DNA from: Candidatus Woesearchaeota archaeon
GTDB lineage: Archaea; Nanobdellota; Nanobdellia; SCGC-AAA011-G17; GW2011-AR20
Length of the DNA stretch: 14,071 nucleotides
Assembly (NCBI GenBank): GCA_018302885.1
Contig: JAGVZC010000014.1
Location: 1 to 14,071, forward strand
Reading direction: 5' to 3'
Of the stretch, positions 1 through 6,945 are shown in pieces (position 1 is the stretch's first letter; every line of letters begins with the position of its first letter). The position numbers and the translations under genes are program-made. Below the pieces are notes generated by a model. That model ran no database searches. It was not told where the DNA came from and worked only from the letters and a program-made list of their open reading frames with translations.

Positions 1-94
1 TATATTAATAAAATTAACTTTTTGATAAGAAATCATATATAATCTTAAAAATTTTTCCCGATTGCTTCTTTTATATGTTTCAGGCATAACTAGA

Positions 95-103
95 TTATAA
101 AAA
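95..103 (+). promoter_or_regulatory. Probable TATA box and ribosome binding site of aspS
   Basis: TTATAAAAA lies about 36-44 nt before the aspS ATG, which would place transcription start near 122-127. A purine-rich AAGGAG at 130-135 sits 3 nt before the ATG at 139 and is the only Shine-Dalgarno-like sequence near it. The spacing is short, but it supports this start. A second AT-rich block (TTTAAATA, about 106-113) could be the real TATA box instead. Confidence 0.45.
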
Positions 104-138
104 GCTTTAAATAAAGAGCAGTTAAATTTAAGGAGATA

Positions 139-1503
139 ATGCTTAGAACTCATAATTGTGGGGAATTAACAGTTGAAGAAGCTGGAGAAAAAGTAAATTT
201 ATGTGGTTGGGTAGAAACTATAAGATTACAAGGAAAAATAGGTTTTTTATTATTAAAAGATAGATATGGAATTACACAAGTTTTTCTTAATCCTAAACTC
301 ACTAAGACATTTGGAACTTTAAACAAGGAGTCTATTATTTTAATTACAGGAGAAGTAAAAAAGAGACCCACAAATCAAGTAAAAAAAGAGCAAAAGATCG
401 GTGAGATTGAAGTTATTGCATCAGAAATAAAAATATTAAATAAGGCAGAACATTTACCTTTAGATCTCAATGTAGAAAGTTCTGAGGAAACAAGATTAAA
501 ATTCAGATATCTAGATTTAAGAAGAAAGAAAGTCCAACATAAGCTAATTATGAGATATCAAATGATGAAATCTATTCGTTCTTATATGGATAATAATGAC
601 TTTATTGAATTAGAAACCCCTATTTTAGCAAAATCAACACCTGAAGGAGCTAGAGATTATTTGGTTCCCTCAAGAATAGATAAAGGCAAATTTTTTGCTT
701 TGCCTCAAAGTCCACAAATATTTAAACAATTATTTATGGTTGCGGGGATGGATAAGTATTATCAAATTGCTAGATGCTTGAGAGATGAAGACCTAAGATC
801 AGATAGACAACCAGAATTCACTCAGCTAGATGTTGAAATGAGTTTTATTGACGAAGAAGATGTAATAAAATTGATTGAAGGATTGATGAAGAAAGTTTTC
901 AAGGATGTTTTAGATTTAGATATTAAAATTCCTTTTGAAAGAATAAAATATGATGAATGCATGAAAAAATACAAAACTGATAAACCAAATTTAAGTAAAA
1001 ATGAAGAGGAGTTTAAATTTTTATGGATTATAGATTTTCCATTAATGGAATATAGTAAGGAAGAAAAGAGATTTGTTTCGATGAATCATCCATTTACAAG
1101 TCCAAGGGAGGAAGATATAAAAAATTTAGAAACAGGAAAATTAGATAAGATAAAAGCAAGAGCATATGATTTGGTATTAAATGGGTATGAAATAGGGGGG
1201 GGAAGCATAAGAATTCACGATCCTAAACTTCAGTATAAAATTTTTGAAAAATTAAAATTAACTAAGGAAGAAATACAAGAAAAATTTGGATTTTTTATAA
1301 ACGCTTTAAAATATGGGACACCTCCACACGGTGGAATTGCCTTAGGATTGGATAGGATCGCTGCCATAATAACAAAATCAGAATCAATAAGGGATGTAAT
1401 CGCTTTTCCGAAAAATAAAGATGCTAAAGACTTAATGTTGGACAGCCCGTCAATTATTAGTGATAAGCAACTTAAAGAGCTTGGATTGAAATTAGAAAAA
1501 TAA
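139..1503 (+). CDS. aspS: Aspartyl-tRNA synthetase, bacterial-type, lacking the GAD insertion domain
   Basis: Class II synthetase charging tRNA-Asp (or Asp/Asn) with aspartate in the cytosol. The N-terminal OB-fold anticodon-binding domain covers about residues 1-105 (MLRTHNCGEL, LCGWV). The catalytic core follows, with RYLDLRR (123-129), TPEGARDYLVPSR (167-179), ALPQSPQIFKQL (187-198), motif 2 RDEDLRSDRQPEFTQLD (215-231) and motif 3 GIALGLDRI (399-407). These strings are typical of the bacterial family, not the archaeal/eukaryotic one. Bacterial enzymes are usually near 590 aa; this one is 454 aa. The gap is explained by loss of the GAD insertion: DKPNL (281-285) is followed after about eight residues by FLWIIDFPLMEY (294-305), which in bacteria lies beyond that domain. 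No frameshift is seen and all catalytic motifs are intact. The gene ends 13 nt from the convergent reading frame at 1517. Confidence 0.95.
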   Translation: MLRTHNCGELTVEEAGEKVNLCGWVETIRLQGKIGFLLLKDRYGITQVFLNPKLTKTFGTLNKESIILITGEVKKRPTNQVKKEQKIGEIEVIASEIKILNKAEHLPLDLNVESSEETRLKFRYLDLRRKKVQHKLIMRYQMMKSIRSYMDNNDFIELETPILAKSTPEGARDYLVPSRIDKGKFFALPQSPQIFKQLFMVAGMDKYYQIARCLRDEDLRSDRQPEFTQLDVEMSFIDEEDVIKLIEGLMKKVFKDVLDLDIKIPFERIKYDECMKKYKTDKPNLSKNEEEFKFLWIIDFPLMEYSKEEKRFVSMNHPFTSPREEDIKNLETGKLDKIKARAYDLVLNGYEIGGGSIRIHDPKLQYKIFEKLKLTKEEIQEKFGFFINALKYGTPPHGGIALGLDRIAAIITKSESIRDVIAFPKNKDAKDLMLDSPSIISDKQLKELGLKLEK

Positions 1504-1516
1504 CTTGATTAATCTT

Positions 1517-2386
1517 TTAACAATTGTTTAGTGCAGCTTCTATATCTATTTTTCTAGCTTTTGGATAATTTATTATATATTGTTTTATTCTATTTGTTGC
1601 TGAGGGGTTCTTAGCAATATAAAGATAAATATTTCTCCAAGAGAAATTGTTATACAAATTCTTAACAATTCTTTTTTCATTTTCTCTTGGAATCATCAAA
1701 CTAAATAATATCTTTTCATTAACATATTTATTATTGGCTATTCCATAAAGTATATACCAATTATTAGGATTTATTTTTCTAAGTTTTTTTAATGTTTTTA
1801 TATTGGTTGTATAATAAGCAAGTAACATCATAGGTATCTCATATTTACAATTAAATATTTCATTAATAATCTTAGAATTTAAATTTCTTTTATTAGATAA
1901 TAATTCTTCCACTAGATAATAAATTTGAGCATCCAATCTTGATTTGACCATTGATAAAACAATTTTTTTTAATTCTAAATAAAACATTTTGATATCTAAT
2001 TGATAACTTTTTATTAATTCATTAAATTCTTTTTTTTCTATACAAAGAGTTTTACTTAAGTAATTTTTTGTCTTATTATTTATAATATTAACCTCTGATT
2101 TGTGAAATTCTTGAATTCTATTCCTTAAAAACAACAATTTATTCAAGATTTTTAAGAGATCAATTGATTTTTTGTTATCAATTAAATTATATTTTTTAAG
2201 ATATTTAATGGCAGAACTTATATTATAAACTTCATTTTTTTCATCCATAAATCTTGTTATTAAATAAGCAAAATAAAAATCTTTAATTCCACCAGGACTA
2301 AATTTAATATTATTTAATCCAAAAAGAGAGGGGTAAATATTATCTATATTTGCCATTATATGAAAAATTTCACGAAAATTTCCCAT
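1517..2386 (-). CDS. Truncated GlnD/GlnE-like protein with LRV-like repeats; probable gene remnant
   Basis: No confident function. The first ATG in this frame (2386) gives 289 aa, but the frame stays open upstream to a stop at 2660-2662 without any ATG, GTG or TTG codon, so 2386 is probably an internal Met of a longer ancestral gene. Residues 27-120 contain FSPGGIKDFYFAYLITRF and LLFLRNRIQEF. These recall the PGG(I/L)RD and RxRL segments that follow the nucleotidyltransferase domain in GlnD (PII uridylyltransferase) and GlnE proteins. The C-terminal part has repeated patterns such as YGIANNKYVNEKILFSL and LYIAKNPSATNRIKQYI, resembling leucine-rich-variant repeats. No nucleotidyltransferase GS...DxD signature is present. 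Base composition is the most AT-rich in the window. It could be a non-functional remnant or a stand-alone helical repeat protein. Confidence 0.5.
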   Translation of the reverse strand: MGNFREIFHIMANIDNIYPSLFGLNNIKFSPGGIKDFYFAYLITRFMDEKNEVYNISSAIKYLKKYNLIDNKKSIDLLKILNKLLFLRNRIQEFHKSEVNIINNKTKNYLSKTLCIEKKEFNELIKSYQLDIKMFYLELKKIVLSMVKSRLDAQIYYLVEELLSNKRNLNSKIINEIFNCKYEIPMMLLAYYTTNIKTLKKLRKINPNNWYILYGIANNKYVNEKILFSLMIPRENEKRIVKNLYNNFSWRNIYLYIAKNPSATNRIKQYIINYPKARKIDIEAALNNC

Positions 2387-2659
2387 CTCATCTAATCTTA
2401 TTTGAGAAGTAGCTTCTTGTAATAATTTTGAATTCTTTTTATTACATGATTCATTTCGTAAAAATAGGAGTGCTTGCCTATCAGTTCCATCAATTGATCC
2501 AATTCTAATTAATTCTTTTGGTTTATATTTTTCAAGGAGATCTAATCTATGATTAGGTAATGCCTTTGCAAGAGCTAAACGATATTTTTTAATTTGATTA
2601 AGATTAGGTTTCTTACTAATTATTAATAAGTCTAAAATGTTTAATAATTCATTTTTATA
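2387..2659 (-). pseudogene. In-frame open extension upstream of the 289-aa frame, without a start codon
   Basis: The stretch holds 91 sense codons in the same frame as the gene above, bounded upstream by TAA at 2660-2662. It reads as a plausible protein with segments such as IKKYRLALAKALPNHRLDLL and DRQALLFLRN, not as random translation. All leucines use TTA, CTT, CTA or CTC, so no TTG start exists, and no ATG or GTG is present. The simplest reading is a gene that lost its 5' end, perhaps when the copper operon or its terminator came to lie beside it. Use of a rare start codon such as ATT cannot be excluded. Confidence 0.5.
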
Positions 2660-2712
2660 TTAAATTTATAATTAAATATAAAATTTATATTAATAGCTTT
2701 CAGCAGAGCCCT

Positions 2713-2727
2713 AAAAAAAGAAAAAAA
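2713..2727 (-). terminator. T-rich archaeal terminator after the copper/thiol operon
   Basis: On the minus strand the stop codon of the DsbA-like gene (2728-2730) is followed at once by T7-C-T7. Oligo-T tracts are the usual transcription termination signal in archaea. This is the only long T tract directly behind a gene of the cluster, consistent with the operon ending here. Confidence 0.6.
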
Positions 2728-3423
2728 TTAAAGTTGAGAATCTATTGCCTGCTGGAATGCACTGAATGGCTGTGCCCCGCTTAATGGAACATTTCCGACT
2801 AAGAAATAAGGTGTTCCTCTTCCGCCAGAATTCATTGCATCATTCAAGTCGCTTTTTACTTCACTTTCATATTTTCCGGAATCAAGGCAATCATTGAACT
2901 TTGCTGTATCCATTCCAATATCACTAGCCCACTGTTTCAGGCTGTTAATGCTCAATGAACTTTGTTCTGCAAATATCTTGTCATGGTATTCCCAGTATTT
3001 TCCCTGTTCATCAGCGCATTCTGAAGCTTCTGCAGATTTTTGGGCCATCGGATGTATGCTGCTTAATGGAAAGTCCCTGTAAACAAACTTAACTTTTCCT
3101 GTATCAACATAATTCTCTTTTATAAGATCAAATGTCTGTTCCCTGAATCTTGCACAGTATGGGCACTGAAAATCACTGAATTCAACAATTGTCAATGGTG
3201 CATTTTCGTCTCCCAATACAGGATCATCATCAACATAATCTTCTGCATTTACTGCTACCACTCCTGTAGGCACGCTAGGCTGGTTCCCTGCATTGTTGAC
3301 TACTGCAGCACCACATGATCCTCCAAATCCGCCGGTAGAAATGGATACTATCAACAAAACTGCCAATATGCCTGTAGCAATTTGCCATATTGTGGATTTT
3401 TTCATGGTTATCTTTTCTTCCAT
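2728..3423 (-). CDS. Membrane-anchored DsbA-like thioredoxin-fold protein (CPYC)
   Basis: Thiol-disulfide oxidoreductase acting outside the cytoplasmic membrane. The 231-aa protein has an N-terminal membrane helix (about 11-29), a Gly/Asn-rich linker to about residue 60, and a thioredoxin fold with an inserted helical domain as in DsbA. The redox motif CPYC is at 87-90 within FSDFQCPYCARF, and the cis-proline loop is GTPYF (203-207, P205). Extra cysteines at 37, 136 and 179 could include a second pair. The start at 3423 is supported by AAAGGAGG seven nt upstream; an internal ATG at codon 7 has no such site. It is the last gene of the cluster, 13 nt after the MauE-like gene, a pairing that recalls MauE/MauD. 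I infer a role in making or reducing disulfides in the neighbouring cysteine-containing copper proteins. DsbA-like oxidase and reductase functions cannot be told apart here. Confidence 0.9.
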   Translation of the reverse strand: MEEKITMKKSTIWQIATGILAVLLIVSISTGGFGGSCGAAVVNNAGNQPSVPTGVVAVNAEDYVDDDPVLGDENAPLTIVEFSDFQCPYCARFREQTFDLIKENYVDTGKVKFVYRDFPLSSIHPMAQKSAEASECADEQGKYWEYHDKIFAEQSSLSINSLKQWASDIGMDTAKFNDCLDSGKYESEVKSDLNDAMNSGGRGTPYFLVGNVPLSGAQPFSAFQQAIDSQL

Positions 3424-3436
3424 TTTATTTCCTCCT

Positions 3437-3832
3437 TTATATTAATAAATATATTATAATAATAAGGTAAATTGCGTTTTCAGCTATTTTCTTCCATGTT
3501 AGTGGGGCTTTTACAATTATTCCATAGCATCCGCAATTATCCATTTTCTTTTTTTCATGCAATGCAATTGATGTTCCTATTGTATATGATATTATCATTA
3601 AAAGAGCAATTATCAAAAAGTAAAACGTATTGAAATTGAGTATCAATGCCAGACCAACAATTATTTCAGCAAATGGCAGGCTGTATGAAAACATTTTGTT
3701 TAATTTTCTTGGAATTATTCCAAACTGCATTACTATCTTGCTGAATTCCTTCAAATCAATGGTTTTCATGAATCCGCTTAGAACAAACATTGCTCCAAGT
3801 GCTATTCTTAATATTATTTCAATTAATGTCAT
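3437..3832 (-). CDS. MauE/DoxX-like four-helix membrane protein with CxC motif
   Basis: 131-aa membrane protein of the DoxX/MauE superfamily. Hydrophobic segments lie at about 4-22, 53-68, 70-90 and 117-131. Family-like features are the N-terminal LRIALGAMFVLSGFMK and the motif DNCGCYG (C100, C102) just after the third helix, matching the CGCFG motif of MauE-type proteins. MauE is known to work with the thioredoxin-like MauD in forming disulfides of methylamine dehydrogenase. Here the very next gene is a DsbA-like thioredoxin, so this protein probably passes reducing or oxidising equivalents across the membrane to it. Its start overlaps the stop of the preceding DoxX gene by 4 nt (ATGA), implying translational coupling. 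Confidence 0.8.
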   Translation of the reverse strand: MTLIEIILRIALGAMFVLSGFMKTIDLKEFSKIVMQFGIIPRKLNKMFSYSLPFAEIIVGLALILNFNTFYFLIIALLMIISYTIGTSIALHEKKKMDNCGCYGIIVKAPLTWKKIAENAIYLIIIIYLLI

Positions 3833-4203
3833 TTTGTTTTAAGTGAGAGATAATCGCTTTTTATCATTATCAGATAAAGTGCAATTGCAATCAGTCCAAA
3901 GTCTCTTATTGAAATCTGATTAAATCCCTGTGTCATTACAACCATTATTAAATGTATCAGAACAATGACTGAAGCTGTTCTTGTAAATAATCCCAAAATA
4001 AGCATAATTCCCAGTATTATTTCGATTATGCCAAGCAATAGTATAAAAATGCCCAGATCAACAAATATTAATTTTGACAATGCAGGTGTTATAAAACCTT
4101 TCCAGTCTATTGGATTTATTATTTTGTCCATACCAAACCAGAAAAAAATAAAACCTAAAGCCACTCTTAAAATAAGAGTAGCTATTTTTGTTTTGTCTTT
4201 CAT
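3829..4203 (-). CDS. DoxX-family membrane protein
   Basis: 124-aa, four-helix membrane protein (helices about 8-25, 47-71, 76-92, 101-115). The segment LILRVALGFIFFWFGMDKII (10-29) carries the Arg and Gly residues typical of the first DoxX helix, and LGLFTRTAS (70-78) matches the inter-helix loop. DoxX proteins are often found with redox or oxidative-stress partners; their biochemical role is not settled. Unlike its neighbour it has no CxC motif. It overlaps the CuA lipoprotein gene upstream and the MauE-like gene downstream by 4 nt each, so the three are surely co-translated. It may be a quinone-linked or structural partner of the thiol-redox branch. Confidence 0.8.
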   Translation of the reverse strand: MKDKTKIATLILRVALGFIFFWFGMDKIINPIDWKGFITPALSKLIFVDLGIFILLLGIIEIILGIMLILGLFTRTASVIVLIHLIMVVMTQGFNQISIRDFGLIAIALYLIMIKSDYLSLKTK

Positions 4204-4586
4204 TGCACTATTAATGTCCCCTTCATTTGTTTATGGTCTGCTCCGCAGAATACATTGCAGTAGAATATGAATTCTCCTGTCTTGTCAGCCACAAACTCAA
4301 TGTCAATTGTTTCTCCGGCAGATATATATTCATTTACTTCAAATTCAGGAATTGCAATTCCATGATCAACATCAATGCTTTTAATGTGCAGCTTTACTGT
4401 ATCTCCATCGTTTACTGTTATTGTTTCAGGATCAAATTCCCACTGTTTTGCAACCATATCAAATTCTTTTATCTCTCCTACTGAGGGAATTTCCTTCACA
4501 ACATTTCCATCAGCATTATTTCCTGAGGAGCATGCAGTAAGAAACACCAGAAAAAATGCCAAAATTATAAAAAATTCTCTTCTCAT
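4200..4586 (-). CDS. CuA-motif cupredoxin lipoprotein (stand-alone COX2-like copper domain)
   Basis: 128-aa exported copper protein. The N-terminal signal ends in a lipobox LTAC (16-19), suggesting lipid anchoring at Cys19. The rest is one cupredoxin domain with the complete CuA ligand pattern of cytochrome oxidase subunit II and N2O reductase: H75 in VDHGI, then CNVFCGADHKQM (110-121), supplying C110, C114, H118 and M121. The usual Glu between the two cysteines (bridging by its backbone carbonyl) is Val112. No TM helices beyond the signal and no other oxidase subunits are visible in the window. The start has a strong AAAGGAGG six nt upstream. It lies 17 nt after the Cys-rich peptide gene and overlaps the DoxX gene by 4 nt. 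It may act as an electron carrier, copper store or oxidase-like accessory protein; an actual terminal oxidase is not supported here. Confidence 0.88.
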   Translation of the reverse strand: MRREFFIILAFFLVFLTACSSGNNADGNVVKEIPSVGEIKEFDMVAKQWEFDPETITVNDGDTVKLHIKSIDVDHGIAIPEFEVNEYISAGETIDIEFVADKTGEFIFYCNVFCGADHKQMKGTLIVQ

Positions 4587-4603
4587 TTTTTACCTCCTTT
4601 ATT

Positions 4604-4702
4604 TTAACAGCAGCATCCGCAATCAGAGTCGCATTCACAACCTTTATGATTATGGCTTTCCTTTTCATTCATCCTTATTTCCTTTTTTTCTTTTTCTTTC
4701 AT
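4604..4702 (-). CDS. 32-aa cysteine/histidine-rich putative metal-binding peptide
   Basis: Very short gene: a charged N-terminal half (MKEKEKKEIRMNEKE) followed by SHNHKGCECDSDCGCCC and TAA. Six cysteines, two histidines and several acidic residues crowd into the last 17 positions, a metallothionein-like composition. No homologue is recalled. It is credible as a gene because it starts with ATG seven nt after GGGGGAG on the minus strand, sits between the Cu+ ATPase (52 nt) and the CuA lipoprotein (17 nt), and its only obvious property, thiol-rich metal binding, fits the cluster. With no signal peptide it is presumably cytosolic, as a Cu+ buffer or donor to CopA. The gap before it contains a 15-bp element shared with the regulator gene at 10083. 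Confidence 0.65.
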   Translation of the reverse strand: MKEKEKKEIRMNEKESHNHKGCECDSDCGCCC

Positions 4703-4718
4703 TTTATTCTCCCCCGCA

Positions 4719-4733
4719 AAATTGATAAGAAAT
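4719..4733. promoter_or_regulatory. 15-bp element shared with the 10059-10073 region; candidate operator
   Basis: AAATTGATAAGAAAT on the plus strand lies in the 52-nt gap between copA and the Cys-rich peptide gene, ending 16 nt before that gene's ATG. The same 15 bases occur at 10059-10073, just before the membrane winged-helix gene. A 12-base core (TTGATAAGAAAT) also occurs at 22-33, upstream of aspS. All three are outside the assigned genes. Function is inferred only from position and repetition. Confidence 0.4.
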
Positions 4734-4754
4734 ATGATTAAATTCCATTTTTTT

Positions 4755-6734
4755 TTATTTATAAATATTTCTAAATGATTTTTTTAATGAATCTCTAAGC
4801 AGGTTTGCATTTGTTACAACAGTTATGGATGATAATGCCATGGCAATTTCAGCAATTATGGGATGCAATAAACCTATTACAGCAACCGGAATTGCAACTG
4901 TATTATATGCAAAAGCCCAGAATAAATTTTGTTTGATTTTCTTGAATGTTTCTTTTGATAACTTAATAGCTTGAACAACTCCAATCAAAGAGCCTTTAGC
5001 CAAGACAATATCCCCTGCTTCAATTGCAATGTCAGTTCCAGTTCCAATTGCTATTCCTACATTTGATTGTTTTAATGCAGGAGCATCATTGATTCCATCT
5101 CCAACGAAAGCAACCATTCCTTTATTTTGCAGTTCAGAAACAATTCTTGCCTTATCCTCAGGGAGAACATTTGCAATAACCTCTTTGATTCCAACTTCCC
5201 TTGCAATAGCTCTTGCAGTTCTTTCATTATCTCCGGTTATCATTACCGTTTTATATCCTTCTTTATTCAGCTCATTTATAGCATAAACAGAATCTTCTTT
5301 TACAGCATCAGCAACTGCAATAAATCCTATTATTTTTTTATTCTCGGAAATAATCATCAGTGTTTTTCCTTCGTCTTCAAATTTTTCAATAACTTCCAAA
5401 GAACTTTTAATATCAATACTTTTTTCTTTCATTAATGTTCTGTTTCCAATTATTATATACTTAGATCCAATATAACCTTCAACGCCCCTCCCCCTTAATA
5501 TCTTAAATTTCTTGACTTCCTTGTATTTTTTAGCATCAATCTTACCAACTATTGCTTTTGCAATTGGGTGACCGCTTAATTTTTCCAGACTTGCAGCAAC
5601 TTCTATTAAATATGATTCTTTGATTTTTGGTTTAGCATAAATGTCAGTCACTTCAGGTTTTCCTTTGGTTATTGTTCCTGTCTTGTCAAATACAATTGTT
5701 TTTACTTCCTTCATTGTTTGTATTGCCTCTCCTTTTCTAATTAAAATTCCATTTTTAGCACCTATTCCAGAGCCAACCATCAATGCTATTGGTGTGGCTA
5801 ATCCTAAAGCGCATGGACATGCAATAACTAATACAGAAATTCCAATGCCTAAAGCCCTGCTTAAATCATTGCTGAACATCCACCAGTTAAAGAAAACAAG
5901 GATGGTTAAAACTAAAATTGCTGGAACAAAAACACTTGTTATCTTGTCAGCTAATTTTTGTATTGGTACCTTGGTTCCCTGAGCTTCCTCAACTAATTTT
6001 ATTATGTGCGCCAAGAAAGTATCTTTTCCAACTTTTGTAGCTTTTATATATAATATTCCATCCTGATTTATTGTTGCACCAATTACATTGCTTCCTTTTA
6101 TTTTGTCAGTAGGAATGCTTTCCCCAGTAATCATGCTTTCATCAACAGAACTTTCACCTTTTATCACAATGCCATCTGTGGGTATTTTTTCTCCGGGTTT
6201 GATGACTAAAATATCCCCTATCTTTACTTCAGAAATAGGAATCTCAATTTCTTTATTCCCTCTTAATACAACAGCATTCTTTGCTCCCAATTCCAATAAT
6301 TTCTTTATTTCCTGGCTTGCCCTTCCCCTTGCTATTGCCTCAACATATTTTCCTGTTATGAATATGGCCATTATCATTGAAGAAATTCCTGAATAATTCT
6401 GTGAAATATCAAACAAGCTCAAGAAACCAGTTAGATAAGCAACAACAGTTCCTAAAGATATAAGAGAATCCATGTTGAAATATAAACTGTAAAATCCTCT
6501 TAGTCCTGCTTTTATGGTTTCAAAGCCGAATATGAATATGACAGGAAATCCAAGAATCAGGAGAAGGATGTTCATTAGCTGATCTGGGAATAATTCTATT
6601 CCTATCAATTTTCCAAGATACATTAATAGAACAACAGGTATTGTAAATATCCAGGATCCAACTAATCTTTTCTTCCAGTTTTTTATCTCTCTTTCTTCCA
6701 GAGATATCTCATTATGATTATGTTCATTATGCAT
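4755..6734 (-). CDS. copA: Cu+-exporting P1B-type ATPase (CopA-like) without fused metal-binding domain
   Basis: 659 aa from the ATG at 6734. A TTG two codons earlier (6740) is an alternative start; neither has a good ribosome binding site. The protein pumps Cu+ out of the cytosol using ATP. Motifs in order: His-rich N-terminus (HNEHNHN), actuator TGES (203-206), CPC in the ion-path helix (306-308), phosphorylation site DKTGT (D350), P1B-specific GHP in the nucleotide-binding domain (388-390), hinge GDGINDAP (from 545), then YN (610-611) and MALSS (632-636) in the last two helices. CPC with YN and MxxxS is the Cu+ signature of the P1B-1 subgroup. The N-terminal HMA domain usual for CopA is encoded by the separate overlapping upstream gene. 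Eight helices are expected and seen. No terminator follows, so transcription may continue into the CuA/thiol genes. Confidence 0.97.
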   Translation of the reverse strand: MHNEHNHNEISLEEREIKNWKKRLVGSWIFTIPVVLLMYLGKLIGIELFPDQLMNILLLILGFPVIFIFGFETIKAGLRGFYSLYFNMDSLISLGTVVAYLTGFLSLFDISQNYSGISSMIMAIFITGKYVEAIARGRASQEIKKLLELGAKNAVVLRGNKEIEIPISEVKIGDILVIKPGEKIPTDGIVIKGESSVDESMITGESIPTDKIKGSNVIGATINQDGILYIKATKVGKDTFLAHIIKLVEEAQGTKVPIQKLADKITSVFVPAILVLTILVFFNWWMFSNDLSRALGIGISVLVIACPCALGLATPIALMVGSGIGAKNGILIRKGEAIQTMKEVKTIVFDKTGTITKGKPEVTDIYAKPKIKESYLIEVAASLEKLSGHPIAKAIVGKIDAKKYKEVKKFKILRGRGVEGYIGSKYIIIGNRTLMKEKSIDIKSSLEVIEKFEDEGKTLMIISENKKIIGFIAVADAVKEDSVYAINELNKEGYKTVMITGDNERTARAIAREVGIKEVIANVLPEDKARIVSELQNKGMVAFVGDGINDAPALKQSNVGIAIGTGTDIAIEAGDIVLAKGSLIGVVQAIKLSKETFKKIKQNLFWAFAYNTVAIPVAVIGLLHPIIAEIAMALSSITVVTNANLLRDSLKKSFRNIYK

Positions 6735-6945
6735 CTTCAATAGCTACCACTTTATAGCCTGTTCTTGAAACAGCCTTTTTTAATTCATCATTGGTTACCT
6801 TGTCTTCTGATTCAACAAACGCCTTTCTAAGCATTAAACTAACGCTTGCTTCTTTGACTCCATTTACTTTTTTCAGGCTTCTTTCGATGTTGCTTGCGCA
6901 TGATGCACAGTGCATTCCTTCAATGGTTAATTTTATTTTTTTCAT
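6727..6945 (-). CDS. HMA-domain copper chaperone (CopZ-like)
   Basis: 72-aa single heavy-metal-associated domain with the Cu+ site GMHCASC (residues 10-16, ligands C13 and C16) and the usual beta-alpha-beta-beta-alpha-beta pattern ending in GYKVVAIEDA. It would carry Cu+ in the cytosol to the ATPase. Its ATG overlaps the stop of the TRASH-like gene (ATGA), and its 3' end overlaps the start of copA by 8-14 nt in a different frame. Since many CopA proteins carry exactly this domain at their N-terminus, the gene may be a split-off piece of a fused ancestor or an independent chaperone. The copA frame is +1 relative to this one, so a one-base slip would fuse them. Confidence 0.93.
   Translation of the reverse strand: MKKIKLTIEGMHCASCASNIERSLKKVNGVKEASVSLMLRKAFVESEDKVTNDELKKAVSRTGYKVVAIEDA

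Noticed and set aside
3630..4725. Plus-strand open frames opposite the DoxX, MauE-like and CuA genes
   Set aside because: Antisense shadows of recognised genes; no family similarity or translation signals.
4739..4763. Possible terminator between copA and the Cys-rich peptide gene
   Set aside because: The long T run is on the plus strand; on the minus strand, which is the transcribed direction, it reads as A residues, so it is not a terminator for this operon.
5029..6396. Several plus-strand open frames of 85-113 codons opposite copA
   Set aside because: They are antisense shadows of the strongly supported CopA coding sequence and have no recognisable protein features.
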